From Elstera litoralis (GTDB lineage Bacteria; Pseudomonadota; Alphaproteobacteria; Elsterales; Elsteraceae), in the NCBI RefSeq assembly GCF_000963705.1, contig NZ_LAJY01000096.1, positions 1 through 16,217 of the forward strand: 16,217 nucleotides of DNA. Direction: 5' to 3'. Made by a program: the position numbers and the translations under genes. Under the pieces are notes generated by a model. The model was not told the origin of the DNA, did not search any database, and worked only from the letters and a program-made list of their open reading frames with translations. This document shows, one piece after another, positions 5,855 through 13,904 of this stretch; positions within the stretch are counted from its first letter, which is position 1; every line of letters begins with the position of its first letter.

Positions 5855-6373
5855 GTGACCGATGCCAGCCTCACCCCGACCGATTTTCCCGATTCTGGTT
5901 TTTCGAACCCCGGCCCCGTGGTGTTCGATGCCGAGTTGCGCCCGCACCGCTCGCTGTCGATGCGAGGGTTTCGGCTGCTGATGATGGCGGTGATCGGGGT
6001 GAGCGCGATTGCAGGCAGCGCGGTTTATCTGGCCGGGGCCTGGCCGGTGGTTGGCTTCTTGGGGGCCGATATTCTGCTGATCTACTGGGCGTTTCGCGCG
6101 TCTTATCGGGCGGCGCGGCGCTGCGAGAGACTGCGCCTAACCCAGGAGTGGCTCACCATTCAGCGCATCGACCCAAAAGGCCGGGACGTGACCCAGGCTC
6201 TGCGGCCCCATTGGCTGCGGGTGGAGTTGGACGAACCCGCCGGGCCATCAACGCCGCTGCGGCTGTGGAGCCACGGGCGGGCGGTGGTGGTGGGAAGCTT
6301 TCTGCCGCCCTCCGAACGGGAACGGCTGGCGGGCGCATTGCGCGCCGCGCTGGGGCGTTTGCGGGTCTTTTAG
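5855..6373 (+). CDS. DUF2244 family membrane protein
   Basis: A 172-aa integral membrane protein of the DUF2244 family, which in alphaproteobacteria is often found beside nth. The N-terminal PVVFDAELRPHRSLSMRGF motif (about 21-39) is characteristic. Two hydrophobic helices follow (about 41-60 and 63-80), then a basic RASYRAARRCERLRL segment and a cytoplasmic region containing WLTIQR, PHWLRVEL and VVVGSFLPPSERERLAGALRAAL, the usual C-terminal signature. Function unknown. The start is uncertain: GTG at 5855 has AAGG 6 nt upstream and gives the usual spacing to the PHRSLS motif; the open frame continues further upstream but overlaps nth. Its stop overlaps by 4 bp the stop of the convergent receiver protein. 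Confidence 0.85.
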   Translation: MTDASLTPTDFPDSGFSNPGPVVFDAELRPHRSLSMRGFRLLMMAVIGVSAIAGSAVYLAGAWPVVGFLGADILLIYWAFRASYRAARRCERLRLTQEWLTIQRIDPKGRDVTQALRPHWLRVELDEPAGPSTPLRLWSHGRAVVVGSFLPPSERERLAGALRAALGRLRVF

Positions 6374-7428
6374 TGCGCCACCATCAGCCGGTCGCGGGCG
6401 CGTTCCAGGCTGGTGATGAGATCCTTGCCCATCTGGCCGCCCTCGCCCTTGATCTTCTCGCGGATGACGGCGTTGATGCCGTCCACATGGGTGCGGATGA
6501 ACTCGAAAAGCTGGTCGCTGGCCTCGGAGATATCGAGCGTGCATTCGTAGAGCGAGCGCCCGAAGACGGTAATCAGCGGATAGCCGAAGGTGGAGCCCTG
6601 GCCGCGCAGATCATGGGCGATCTTATTGATGGTCTGGATCGGGATGAGGCGCTTGCGCGGGTCTAACGCTTTGCCCGCCCGATGGGCTTCGTAAAGCTGC
6701 TGGATCGAGCCGCGCACCCAATCGGAATAATCTTCTTCCATCCGGTCGAGCTGCTGTTCGGCCTGTTGCAGCAAGCTCGGGTCGATCACCAGCGGGCCGC
6801 GCCCGATTCCGGCGATTTTCTCGCGCAGGCGGTTCGGCAGTTTGAAGACGAAGGCTTTCGCGTTGTTGTTCACCGACTTCAAGCGCGATCCCGTATAGAG
6901 AACCTCAATGTCTTTGTCGGTGGCAATCCGCCGGTCCACATCATTATAGGGCCGCACCTGCCGCCGCCGGTCCGGGCCGAAATAATCGCGCGTGTAGATA
7001 AACGGGCGCGGCCCATCGATGGCGGCGATCAGATGATTGGCGACGGCTTTCACCGAAAACGGTTTGGCGAGAAACTCGGTGACGCCCAAATCGCGCACTT
7101 CGCGCACCTTATCGCCATCGGCGGCCCCGGAGATCATGACGAAGGGTATGAAGCGGTCCGGCGAATCCTCGCTCTGGCGCACCCAGCGCAGCACCATCGC
7201 GCCATTGATCGGCGACATCAGGTAATCGCAGATGATGAGATCCGGCACGAGCGCTTGGGCGGCGGCGGCGTTTTTGCTGAGCGAGCGCAGGTGCGTAATC
7301 GCGGCCCCGCCCTCTTCCATCGCCACGATGCGCCCAACTTTGAGCGCGCGCAGAATCTCTGCCAGCATCCCTCGGAAAAAGGGGCTGTCTTCGATAATCA
7401 GCACGCTCAGGCGCTCAAACACGGGCAT
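6370..7428 (-). CDS. Response regulator with C-terminal Hpt-like helical domain
   Basis: A 352-aa signalling protein without a DNA-binding domain. The receiver domain (about 7-135) has E13-D14, phosphoacceptor D68 in LIICDY, S100 in MISG and K122 in LAKPF, so it should be phosphorylatable. A linker carries YTRDYFGPDRRR (about 145-156), a motif recurrent in Rhodospirillales receiver proteins. A long helical region follows, with INKIAHDLRGQGSTFGYPL at about 267-285; H272 in A-H-D-L-R-G sits like the phosphorylated histidine of Hpt domains (H-x-L-K-G), so the protein may relay phosphate internally or to a partner. GGAGGAGG lies directly against the ATG, too close for that start; GTG two codons later (7420-7422) has a better distance and could be the real start. 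Confidence 0.88.
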   Translation of the reverse strand: MPVFERLSVLIIEDSPFFRGMLAEILRALKVGRIVAMEEGGAAITHLRSLSKNAAAAQALVPDLIICDYLMSPINGAMVLRWVRQSEDSPDRFIPFVMISGAADGDKVREVRDLGVTEFLAKPFSVKAVANHLIAAIDGPRPFIYTRDYFGPDRRRQVRPYNDVDRRIATDKDIEVLYTGSRLKSVNNNAKAFVFKLPNRLREKIAGIGRGPLVIDPSLLQQAEQQLDRMEEDYSDWVRGSIQQLYEAHRAGKALDPRKRLIPIQTINKIAHDLRGQGSTFGYPLITVFGRSLYECTLDISEASDQLFEFIRTHVDGINAVIREKIKGEGGQMGKDLITSLERARDRLMVAH

Positions 7429-7645
7429 CCTCCTCCATCGTGGGCGGCTTGCTGTGCGCCGCCATTAAGGGCTTTGGCCTACTAGAATGCCCATAAAAGT
7501 CAACCTAAAAGGAGTCTTTTGGATCATGGGAGCGGCGCTGCCCGTTGCCGGAACGGTTTTGCCTGCCTATAACAGCCGCTGTTCGAATAAATCGACCGCG
7601 TGAGGGGAGGCAAAGCGCGCCCCTTAGGACGTAAAAGGATTTCGG

Positions 7646-8609
7646 ATGATCCGGACCCCGGCTCAGGGCCTCTGTTTGGTGCGCGATTTAACCTGCCTGC
7701 CCGCCCGTTTCCGGGGAGGGGCGGTTGCCGTTGGAAATTTCGACGGCGTGCATTTGGGCCATCGCGCCGTGATCGATGCGGCGCGCGCGGTGGCCGAGGC
7801 CGAGGGGTTGCCGCTGCTGGCGCTGACCTTCGAGCCGCACCCGCGCACCCTCTTCGCGCGCCTCAAAAGTCACAGCGATCCCGAACCCTTCCGGCTCACG
7901 CCCGGCCTAAGCAAGATCAAAGCGCTGGCCGATTTGGGGCTCGACGCCATCCTCTGCCTGCGCTTCACGCCCAGCTTCGCCCAGCAAACGCCGGAGGAGT
8001 TCATTCAGCAGGTGCTGATCGACGGGCTCGGCGTGCGGCATGTCGCCGTGGGGCATGATTTCTGCTTTGGGCGCGGGCGGGCTGGGAATGCCGGAACCTT
8101 GAGCGCGGCAGGGCCGTTTACGGTATCGGCCCTGCCGCCGCAACGCCGGGCCGAAGGGGAGGCGTTTGCCTCGACCCTGATCCGCGATCATCTGCGCGCG
8201 GGCCGGGTCGCGGACGCGGCGGCGCTGCTCGGGCGGCCTTTCACCATCACGGGCCGGGTGCGCCACGGCGATAAAACGCGGGCGGACCATCGGTTTTCCA
8301 ACGGCGAATATCGCGTTGGGCGACTATCTGCGCCCGGCGTTTGGGGTCTATGCGGTGACGGTTGAGGGGGAAGGGCAGATCTATCGCGGCGTTGCCAATC
8401 TCGGGCGACGGCCAACCGTGGCCGGGTTGGTGGAGCGGCTGGAAGTGCATATCTTTGATTTTGCCGGTGATCTCTATGGCCGCAAGCTCACGGTCGCCTT
8501 ACGCGATTTCCTGCGCCCCGAACAAAAATTCGACGGGCTGGACGCGCTGACCCGGCAGATTGCCTGCGATGCCGAAGCCGCGCGCGACAAGCTGGCGGCG
8601 CTCTGCTAA
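7646..8609 (+). pseudogene. ribF: Bifunctional riboflavin kinase/FAD synthetase, frameshifted
   Basis: Makes FMN from riboflavin and FAD from FMN. The N-terminal nucleotidyltransferase half has AVAVGNFDGVHLGH (about 28-40), LTFEPHPRTLF, LRFTPSFAQQTPEEF and VGHDFCFGRGRAGN. The frame breaks in an A run at 8273-8276: AAAA instead of AAA. Removing one A joins GRVRHGDK to a reading GRTIGFPTANIALGDYL, the flavokinase motif (G-F-P-T-A-N), then GVYAVTVE and the C-terminal kinase domain ending DKLAALC. The corrected length is 320 aa, which is standard. RibF is normally the only source of FMN and FAD, so a real null is unlikely and an insertion error in a homopolymer is the simplest reading. AAAGGA precedes the ATG. 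It leads the plus-strand run with pyrF 12 bp downstream. Confidence 0.9.
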
Positions 8610-8621
8610 AAGGATAGCCCC

Positions 8622-9376
8622 ATGACCACCGCAAAACCCGCGCCGGTATACGGCGCAACCACCCAGGCCGCGCAACTTTATTGCGCCCTCGATACCGTCG
8701 ATCTTGCGCAAGCTCGGCTCTGGGCCAGCCAAATCGCGGCCCATGTGGATGGGGTGAAGCTCGGGTTAGAATTTTTCCTTGCCCACGGCCCTGCCGGGGT
8801 GCGGGCGATTCAGGCGCTGGGCCTGCCGATTTTTCTCGATCTCAAGCTGCACGATATTCCGAATACGGTCGCGGGTGCGGTGCGCGCGGTGGCGGGTTTG
8901 GGGCTGTCGGTGCTGACGGTTCATGCCAGCGGCGGCGCGGCGATGCTGCGCGCGGCGGCGGAGGCAGCCCAAGAAACGGCGGTAAAAGCCGGAGTTCCCG
9001 TGCCGAGGATCGTCGCGTGACGGTGCTGACCAGCCTTGCCGAGGAAGATTTGCTGCAGACCGGCCAGATCGGCCCCTTGCCCGATCACGTCGTGCGCTTG
9101 GCGCAGCTTGCCGTGCAAAACGGGCTCGCCGGGGTAGTGTCGTCGGCTAAAGAAGCTGCCCTGCTGCGCGCAAAACTCGGCCCGGCCCCGTTGCTGGTCG
9201 TGCCCGGTATTCGCCCGACCTGGGCCGACGCGGGCGACCAAAAGCGGATCGTGACACCGGGGGAAGCCGTGCGTTTGGGCGGCAGCCTTTTGGTCGTCGG
9301 ACGGCCAATTACCGAAGCGCGCGACCCGGCGGATGCCGCGCGCCGCGTTCGCGAAGACATGATGGCGTCGGCCTGA
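8622..9376 (+). pseudogene. pyrF: Orotidine 5'-phosphate decarboxylase, frameshifted
   Basis: Last step of UMP synthesis: decarboxylates OMP. The TIM-barrel signatures are present: LYCALDTVDLAQA, DGVKLGLEFFLAHG, and the catalytic FLDLKLHDIPNTV (D-x-K-x-x-D) at about 67-79, then LTVHASGG. The frame breaks near 9016: GTCGCGTGACG should read GTCGCGGTGACG, and adding one G restores IVAVTVLTSL, the loop VVSSAKEAALL, VVPGIRPTWADAGDQKR and LLVVGRPITEARDP, the phosphate-binding end. Restored length 251 aa; the first ~17 residues are an extension over the family minimum. As written it would make an uracil auxotroph, so a sequence error is suspected. ATG has AAAAGGA about 7 nt upstream. accD follows after 25 bp, with the trpFBA genes that often intervene in alphaproteobacteria absent. 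Confidence 0.9.
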
Positions 9377-9401
9377 TGGGCCGGAAACAGGAGCTTATGG
9401 C

Positions 9402-10289
9402 ATGAATTGGCTGACCAACTTCGTCCGTCCGAAAATCCGCGCGCTGGTCAGCCGGGGCACGGAGATTCCCGATAATCTTTGGGTCAAGTGCGACAAATGC
9501 GGCACGATGATCTTCCATCGCGAGCTTGAAGCCTCGCTGCACGTCTGCGCCCAATGCGGCAATCATATGCGCATCGATACGGGCAAACGCCTGGCGCTGA
9601 TGCTGGACGACGGCTTTACCAAGCTCGACATGCCCAAACCCATCGTCGATCCATTGAAGTTCCGCGATAAGGAACGCTATACGGACCGGCTCAAACGCTC
9701 CCACGCCAAAACCACCGAGCCGGACGCGATCACCTCGGCGGCGGGCACCATAGGCGGCGTTCCGGCGGTCGTCTCGGTCTTAGATTTCAGCTTCATGGGC
9801 GGCTCGATGGGCATTGGCGTTGGCGACGGGTTCGTTGCGGCGGCGCGGGAAGCGGTCGAGCGGAAAGCCGCCTTCATCGCCGTCACCTCCTCGGGCGGCG
9901 CGCGCATGCAGGAAGGCATTCTGTCGCTGATGCAAATGCCGCGCACGACGATTGCCGTGCAGATGGTGAAGGAAGCGGGGCTGCCCTATATCGTGCTGCT
10001 GACCGACCCCACCACGGGCGGCGTTTCCGCCTCCTTTGCTATGCTGGGCGACGTGCAGATCGCCGAGCCGGGCGCCTATATCGCCTTCGCCGGTGCGCGC
10101 GTCATTGAAAGCACGGTGCGCGAAAAACTGCCGGAAGGCTTCCAGCGCGCCGAATATCTGCTGGAGCACGGCATGTTGGACGCGGTGGTTCCCCGGTCCG
10201 AGCTGCGCGGCACGCTGGCTAAGATACTGCGCCTACTGATGCGCACGTCGCCGCTGCCCGCGCTCGAATCCTCCGCCCCTGCGGCCTAG
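9402..10289 (+). CDS. accD: Acetyl-CoA carboxylase carboxyltransferase, beta subunit
   Basis: With AccA it forms the carboxyltransferase that moves CO2 from biotin to acetyl-CoA, making malonyl-CoA for fatty-acid synthesis. 295 aa, intact. The N-terminal start MNWLTNFVRPKIRAL is the usual one; a four-cysteine zinc ribbon follows (C-X2-C-X15-C-X2-C, about residues 28-50). The crotonase-fold core contains SFMGGSMGIGVGD, SSGGARMQEGILSLMQMP and DPTTGGVSASFAMLGD, with GARVIESTVREKLPEGFQRAEYLLEHGMLD near the end. AGGAG lies 9 nt before ATG. folC starts 13 bp after its stop, the common alphaproteobacterial accD-folC pairing. Confidence 0.97.
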   Translation: MNWLTNFVRPKIRALVSRGTEIPDNLWVKCDKCGTMIFHRELEASLHVCAQCGNHMRIDTGKRLALMLDDGFTKLDMPKPIVDPLKFRDKERYTDRLKRSHAKTTEPDAITSAAGTIGGVPAVVSVLDFSFMGGSMGIGVGDGFVAAAREAVERKAAFIAVTSSGGARMQEGILSLMQMPRTTIAVQMVKEAGLPYIVLLTDPTTGGVSASFAMLGDVQIAEPGAYIAFAGARVIESTVREKLPEGFQRAEYLLEHGMLDAVVPRSELRGTLAKILRLLMRTSPLPALESSAPAA

Positions 10290-10302
10290 CGCGGATACCG
10301 TC

Positions 10303-11622
10303 ATGACAGGCCCCACCACCCGCTGCCAGGACGTGCTAAAACGCCTGCAATCGCTGCACCCGAAGGTGATCGATCTCTCCTTAGGGCGCATGCAGGCGTT
10401 GCTTGATAAGCTCGGCAACCCCGAACAGCGGCTTCCGCCGGTCGTGCATGTGGCGGGGACCAATGGTAAGGGCTCGTTGGTCGCCTATTTGAAATCGATC
10501 TTTCAGGCGTCGGGCTATAAGGCCCATGCGTATATTTCGCCGCATCTGGTGCGCTTTAACGAGCGCATCAATCTGGCCGGGAATAATATTACCGACGACG
10601 CGCTGGTGTCGGTGCTGGAGCGAATCGAAACCGCGAACGACGGCGCGCCGATTACCTTTTTCGAAATCACCACGGCAGCGGCTTTCGTCGCTTTCTCCGA
10701 ATATCCCGCCGATGTGCTGCTGCTGGAAGTTGGGCTCGGCGGGCGGCTCGATGCGACCAATGTGATTCCATCGCCGCTGCTGGCGGCGATTATGCCGATC
10801 TCGCTCGATCATCAATATTACTTGGGCGAGACGCTCGAAGCGATTGCCGGAGAAAAAGCCGGGATCATTAAAGAGGGCATAACGGTGATTGCCGGGCCGC
10901 AACCGCCGGAAGCCCTGTCGGTGATCGATTTGCGCGCGGCCGCCATCGGCGCGCAGGTGCTGGCCTTTGGGCGGAGTTGGACGGCGGCAAGCTGCCCGGA
11001 AGGGCTGCGCTATCAGGATGATATCGGCACATTGCTCTTGCCCAAGCCTGCCCTGTTCGGCGCGCATCAGATCGAAAACGCTGGGGCGGCGGTGGCCTGT
11101 GCCCTGCAACTGCGCAAGCGCTTTCAGAAGATCACTACGGTTTCCCTCGCTGAAGGGTTGCGCCGGGTGGAGCATCCGGCGCGGATGCAGCGGCTGATTA
11201 CCGGCCCATTGGTCGATCTTCTGCCCGATACCTGCGATCTGTGGCTCGACGGTGGCCATAATCCCGGCGCGGGGGCGGCCTTGGCGGCAACTTTGCAAAG
11301 CTGGCGCGACCGGCCCTTATTCCTGGTCGTCGGCATGATCGATTCGAAAGACCCGCGCGGTTTTCTGGCGCCCTTGCAGCCTTATGCGCAGGTTATCCGT
11401 ACGGTGACGATTCCCGAGGAAGCCAATTCGGTTCCGGCGGATCGGTTGGCGGCAATTGCGCAGGACGTTGGTTTTAGCGATGCGGCCTCGGTCGATTCGG
11501 TGTCGGAAGCCTTGCGCGATTTTGCCGACCGGGCGATGGGTGCGCGCGTGCTGATCTGCGGCTCGCTGTATCTCGCCGGGCGGGTATTGAGCGAAAACCG
11601 CTGCCCACCGCCGATTAGTTAA
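10303..11622 (+). CDS. folC: Dihydrofolate synthase/folylpolyglutamate synthase
   Basis: Joins dihydropteroate to glutamate and adds further glutamates to folates; an ATP-dependent Mur-type ligase of the cytoplasm. 439 aa, intact. Visible are VVHVAGTNGKGS (P-loop, about 48-58), the YISPHLVRFNERI segment typical of FolC, FEITTAAAF, LLEVGLGGRLDATN, ISLDHQYYLGETLEAIAGEKAGIIKEG, and in the C-terminal domain DLWLDGGHNPGAGAAL followed by VVGMIDSKDP. No good Shine-Dalgarno precedes ATG, so translation is probably coupled to accD, 13 bp upstream. A 26-bp gap with a clear GGGGAGG leads into the alpha/beta hydrolase. Confidence 0.96.
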   Translation: MTGPTTRCQDVLKRLQSLHPKVIDLSLGRMQALLDKLGNPEQRLPPVVHVAGTNGKGSLVAYLKSIFQASGYKAHAYISPHLVRFNERINLAGNNITDDALVSVLERIETANDGAPITFFEITTAAAFVAFSEYPADVLLLEVGLGGRLDATNVIPSPLLAAIMPISLDHQYYLGETLEAIAGEKAGIIKEGITVIAGPQPPEALSVIDLRAAAIGAQVLAFGRSWTAASCPEGLRYQDDIGTLLLPKPALFGAHQIENAGAAVACALQLRKRFQKITTVSLAEGLRRVEHPARMQRLITGPLVDLLPDTCDLWLDGGHNPGAGAALAATLQSWRDRPLFLVVGMIDSKDPRGFLAPLQPYAQVIRTVTIPEEANSVPADRLAAIAQDVGFSDAASVDSVSEALRDFADRAMGARVLICGSLYLAGRVLSENRCPPPIS

Positions 11623-11648
11623 GAAAAATAAGAACCGGGGAGGATTTT

Positions 11649-12405
11649 ATGAACTCAGCGACGCCTGTGGTGTTTCTGCACGGCCTTGGCTTGGATCATC
11701 GCTGCTGGAGGCCGCAGATCGACGCGCTCCGTGCCCAAGGCATCGCCTGCCATGCTTGGGAGATGCCCGGCCACGGCGGCGCGCCCTGGGACGGGCAGCC
11801 GATGAGCTTTTCGGGTTTAGCGGCGAGTTTGAGCAATTTTCTCGATGCGCAGTCTATCCCTACGGCCCATCTGGTCGGTCATTCGATGGGCGGCATGCTG
11901 GCGCTGGCGCTGGCGGCGACGGCCCCCGCGCGCTGCCGCTCGCTCACCCTGATTGGCAGTTCGGCGATGTTCGGGAGCGCCGACGGCAGCTTCCAGCGCG
12001 CTTTTCTCGCCGAACGGTTAGGCCCGCTCGACGCGGGGCAGCGTTTGGCCGACCTCGCCCCGGGCCCTGGTCGCCGATCTCTGCTTGTCGACGACCGCGC
12101 CGGACGTGATTGCCGGCTGTGTGGGTGCGATGGCGCGCATGGACGAAGCCGCCTACCGCGCCGCGCTCGCCTGCCTCGTCACCTTCGACCGACGCGCGGC
12201 GCTGGCGGGACTGACAATGCCGGTGCTCTGTATCGCTGGCGAGCACGACCGCCAAGCGCCTCCCCAGGGGGTTGAGCGGATGGCGGGCAAGATTCCAGGG
12301 GCACGGTTTCTCTGTATCCGCAACGCTGCCCATCTGATGATGCTCGAAGCGCCCGACGCGGTCACACAGGCCATTGGGGATTTTCTCGCAGAGGTTTCGG
12401 CCTAA
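11649..12405 (+). pseudogene. Alpha/beta-fold hydrolase, frameshifted
   Basis: A small serine hydrolase of the type that includes 3-oxoadipate enol-lactonase and carboxylesterases; substrate unknown. The oxyanion segment VVFLHGLGLDHRCW (about 7-20), the nucleophile elbow GHSMGG (about 77-82, serine 79), GEHDRQAP with the acid, and NAAHLMMLEAPD with the catalytic histidine give a full triad. The frame is broken in a G run at 12062-12064: CCGGGCC should be CCGGCC. Removing one G joins LADLAP to ALVADLCLSTTAPDV and a 251-aa protein of normal length. GGGGAGG precedes ATG. It is last in the ribF-pyrF-accD-folC run and its stop overlaps the end of the convergent phzF-like gene. Confidence 0.85.
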
Positions 12406-13289
12406 ACGAGCATCGTCCCTTCCAGCACGAAGACTGTTTGCCCGGCCAGAATCGTGCGTGTACCGGTATCCTCGACCCAAAGATCGCCGCGCCGGGCGCT
12501 GAGTTGGCGGGCACGGAGCTTGGTTTTGCCCAGGCGCGCGGCCCAATAGGGCGTGAGGATGCAGTGGAGCGAGCCCGTGACGGGATCTTCCGGAATCCCC
12601 GCCTTGGGGGCGAACATGCGGCTGACGAAATCCACATCGGGATGCGCGCCGCCCGCAATGGCGGTCAGCGAAACCTCGTCGGTATCGGGGGTTTTGCCGC
12701 CCGCCGCCGTGAGCGAGACGGAGCGATGGTTGATCGCGGCGATTTTCATCAAATCGGGCTTGGCCTCAGCCACCGTCGCCGCGTCCCGCACGAGCGCCAC
12801 CAGACGGTAAGCGGCGGTCGGGCTGCACAGCAGGCCGAGCACCTCCACGCCGAGCGCGTCGGCAACCTGTGCCAATAGCGCCGCATCCTCAACCGCTTCC
12901 GGCACATCGCGCGGAAAATCGAGCGCATAGCCCGCCGCCCCGGTGGGAAGGGTTATTTTCTCCACATAAAGTGGGCCGCTGATACTGTGAAAGGTGACGC
13001 GCGGTGCCTGCGGCTCCAGCTTTTCAAACACCACGGCGGCGCTGGCGAGGGTGGCGTGACCGCAGAGCTGCACTTCCAGCGCGGGCGTGAACCAGCGAAT
13101 GTCATACTCCACCGAAGCGCCAGGGCGGCGCTGGATGAAAGCGGTTTCGGACAGGTTGTTCTCGGCGGCAATCGCCTGCATCAGCGCATCGGGCAAAGCT
13201 TCCGTCAGCGGCATCACGGCGGCTGGATTGCCGCGAAACCGTTCGGCGGTGAAAGCATCGACCTGATAGAGGGGCAGGGCGCGGGTCAT
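12402..13289 (-). CDS. PhzF-family isomerase/epimerase
   Basis: A 295-aa protein of the PhzF family, two-fold diaminopimelate-epimerase-like enzymes that isomerise carbon-carbon bonds without cofactor; most members outside phenazine clusters have unknown substrates. Signatures are YQVDAFTAERFRGNPAAV (about 8-25), the catalytic-acid motif NLSETAF (Glu48), the second-half IRWFTPALEVQLCGHATLA, and the closing EDPVTGSLHCILTPYW. The start MTRALPLYQV is preferred over an upstream extension because its ATG overlaps the GNAT stop as ATGA (13286-13289). It is the last gene of the alaX-GNAT-phzF operon. No phenazine genes are nearby, so phenazine synthesis is not implied. Confidence 0.92.
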   Translation of the reverse strand: MTRALPLYQVDAFTAERFRGNPAAVMPLTEALPDALMQAIAAENNLSETAFIQRRPGASVEYDIRWFTPALEVQLCGHATLASAAVVFEKLEPQAPRVTFHSISGPLYVEKITLPTGAAGYALDFPRDVPEAVEDAALLAQVADALGVEVLGLLCSPTAAYRLVALVRDAATVAEAKPDLMKIAAINHRSVSLTAAGGKTPDTDEVSLTAIAGGAHPDVDFVSRMFAPKAGIPEDPVTGSLHCILTPYWAARLGKTKLRARQLSARRGDLWVEDTGTRTILAGQTVFVLEGTMLV

Positions 13290-13897
13290 GCCGGGATATC
13301 TCCATCGGGGTAGAGCTGGCCTTCCAGCCGCGCTTTTACGGCGGGCCATTCGTCGGGCAGAATCGAGAAAACGACCGAGTGGCGCAGGCTGCCGTCGCTC
13401 ATAATCATGTGATTGCGCAGTATCCCTTCCTCAACCCCGCCCAGGGCGGCAATCGCGGTGCGGGACTGCTGATTGAGGTGGTGGGTTTTGAGTTCCACGC
13501 GCAGGCAGCCGAGCGTTTCGAAGGCATAGCGCAGCATCAAATATTTGGCTTCGCGGTTGGCCCCGCTGCGCTGGCGGTCGGGGACGATGAAGGTCCAGCC
13601 GATTTCGACGCGCTTATGGGCGGCATCGATATTGCCAAAGCGGGTGGAGCCGATGGGCTGGCCGGTTTCGGCATCGAGCGTGCAGAAGGGAATGGCGGTT
13701 TTAGCCGCGACCATGCCGGCGGCGACGTTCAGAAACTCCGGAATCGCGGCGGCATCCTGCGTTGGCAGCCCCCCGAAATAGCGAAACACTGGGGCGGTGC
13801 CGATGGCCTGCTGGAGGCCCGGTCCGTGCTCGGCGGTGAGGGGCACCAGTTTTACGCGCCGTCCGGTCAGCGTGACCGGCGAAAGATCGAGACTCAT
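13286..13897 (-). CDS. GNAT-family N-acetyltransferase (RimJ/RimL-like)
   Basis: A 203-aa acetyltransferase that would use acetyl-CoA to modify an amine. It starts MSLDLSPVTLTGRRVKLVPL, has the DAETGQPIGSTRFGNID strand and VEIGWTFIVPDRQRSGANREAKYLMLRYAFETLGCLRVEL, the acetyl-CoA-binding region of the RimJ/RimL-like class, with THHLNQQSRTAIAALGGVEEGILRNH after it. Substrate unknown; it could be a small molecule or a protein N-terminus. GGATG sits just before ATG at 13895-13897, and the gene starts 7 bp after the alaX stop. Translational coupling with phzF (ATGA) makes a tight operon. Confidence 0.92.
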   Translation of the reverse strand: MSLDLSPVTLTGRRVKLVPLTAEHGPGLQQAIGTAPVFRYFGGLPTQDAAAIPEFLNVAAGMVAAKTAIPFCTLDAETGQPIGSTRFGNIDAAHKRVEIGWTFIVPDRQRSGANREAKYLMLRYAFETLGCLRVELKTHHLNQQSRTAIAALGGVEEGILRNHMIMSDGSLRHSVVFSILPDEWPAVKARLEGQLYPDGDIPA

Positions 13898-13904
13898 TGC
13901 ATCC

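Noticed and set aside
7526..7603. A 25-codon reading upstream of ribF (MGAALPVAGTVLPAYNSRCS and onward)
   Set aside because: AAGGAG lies 11-12 nt before its ATG, which is too far to be convincing; the peptide has no recognisable motif and there is no coding signal to compare.
7429..7645. An FMN riboswitch in front of ribF
   Set aside because: The 217-bp gap lacks the conserved RFN-element blocks and the gene is not in the usual riboswitch context; only a 6-bp GGCGGC/GCCGCC hairpin near the divergent gene was seen.
10381..11298. A 305-codon minus-strand open reading frame inside folC
   Set aside because: folC is intact and fully recognised on the other strand; the antisense reading has no domain pattern.
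12402..13289. Part of a phenazine biosynthesis cluster
   Set aside because: Only the PhzF-like gene is present; its neighbours are alaX and an acetyltransferase, and PhzF homologues are widespread outside phenazine pathways.
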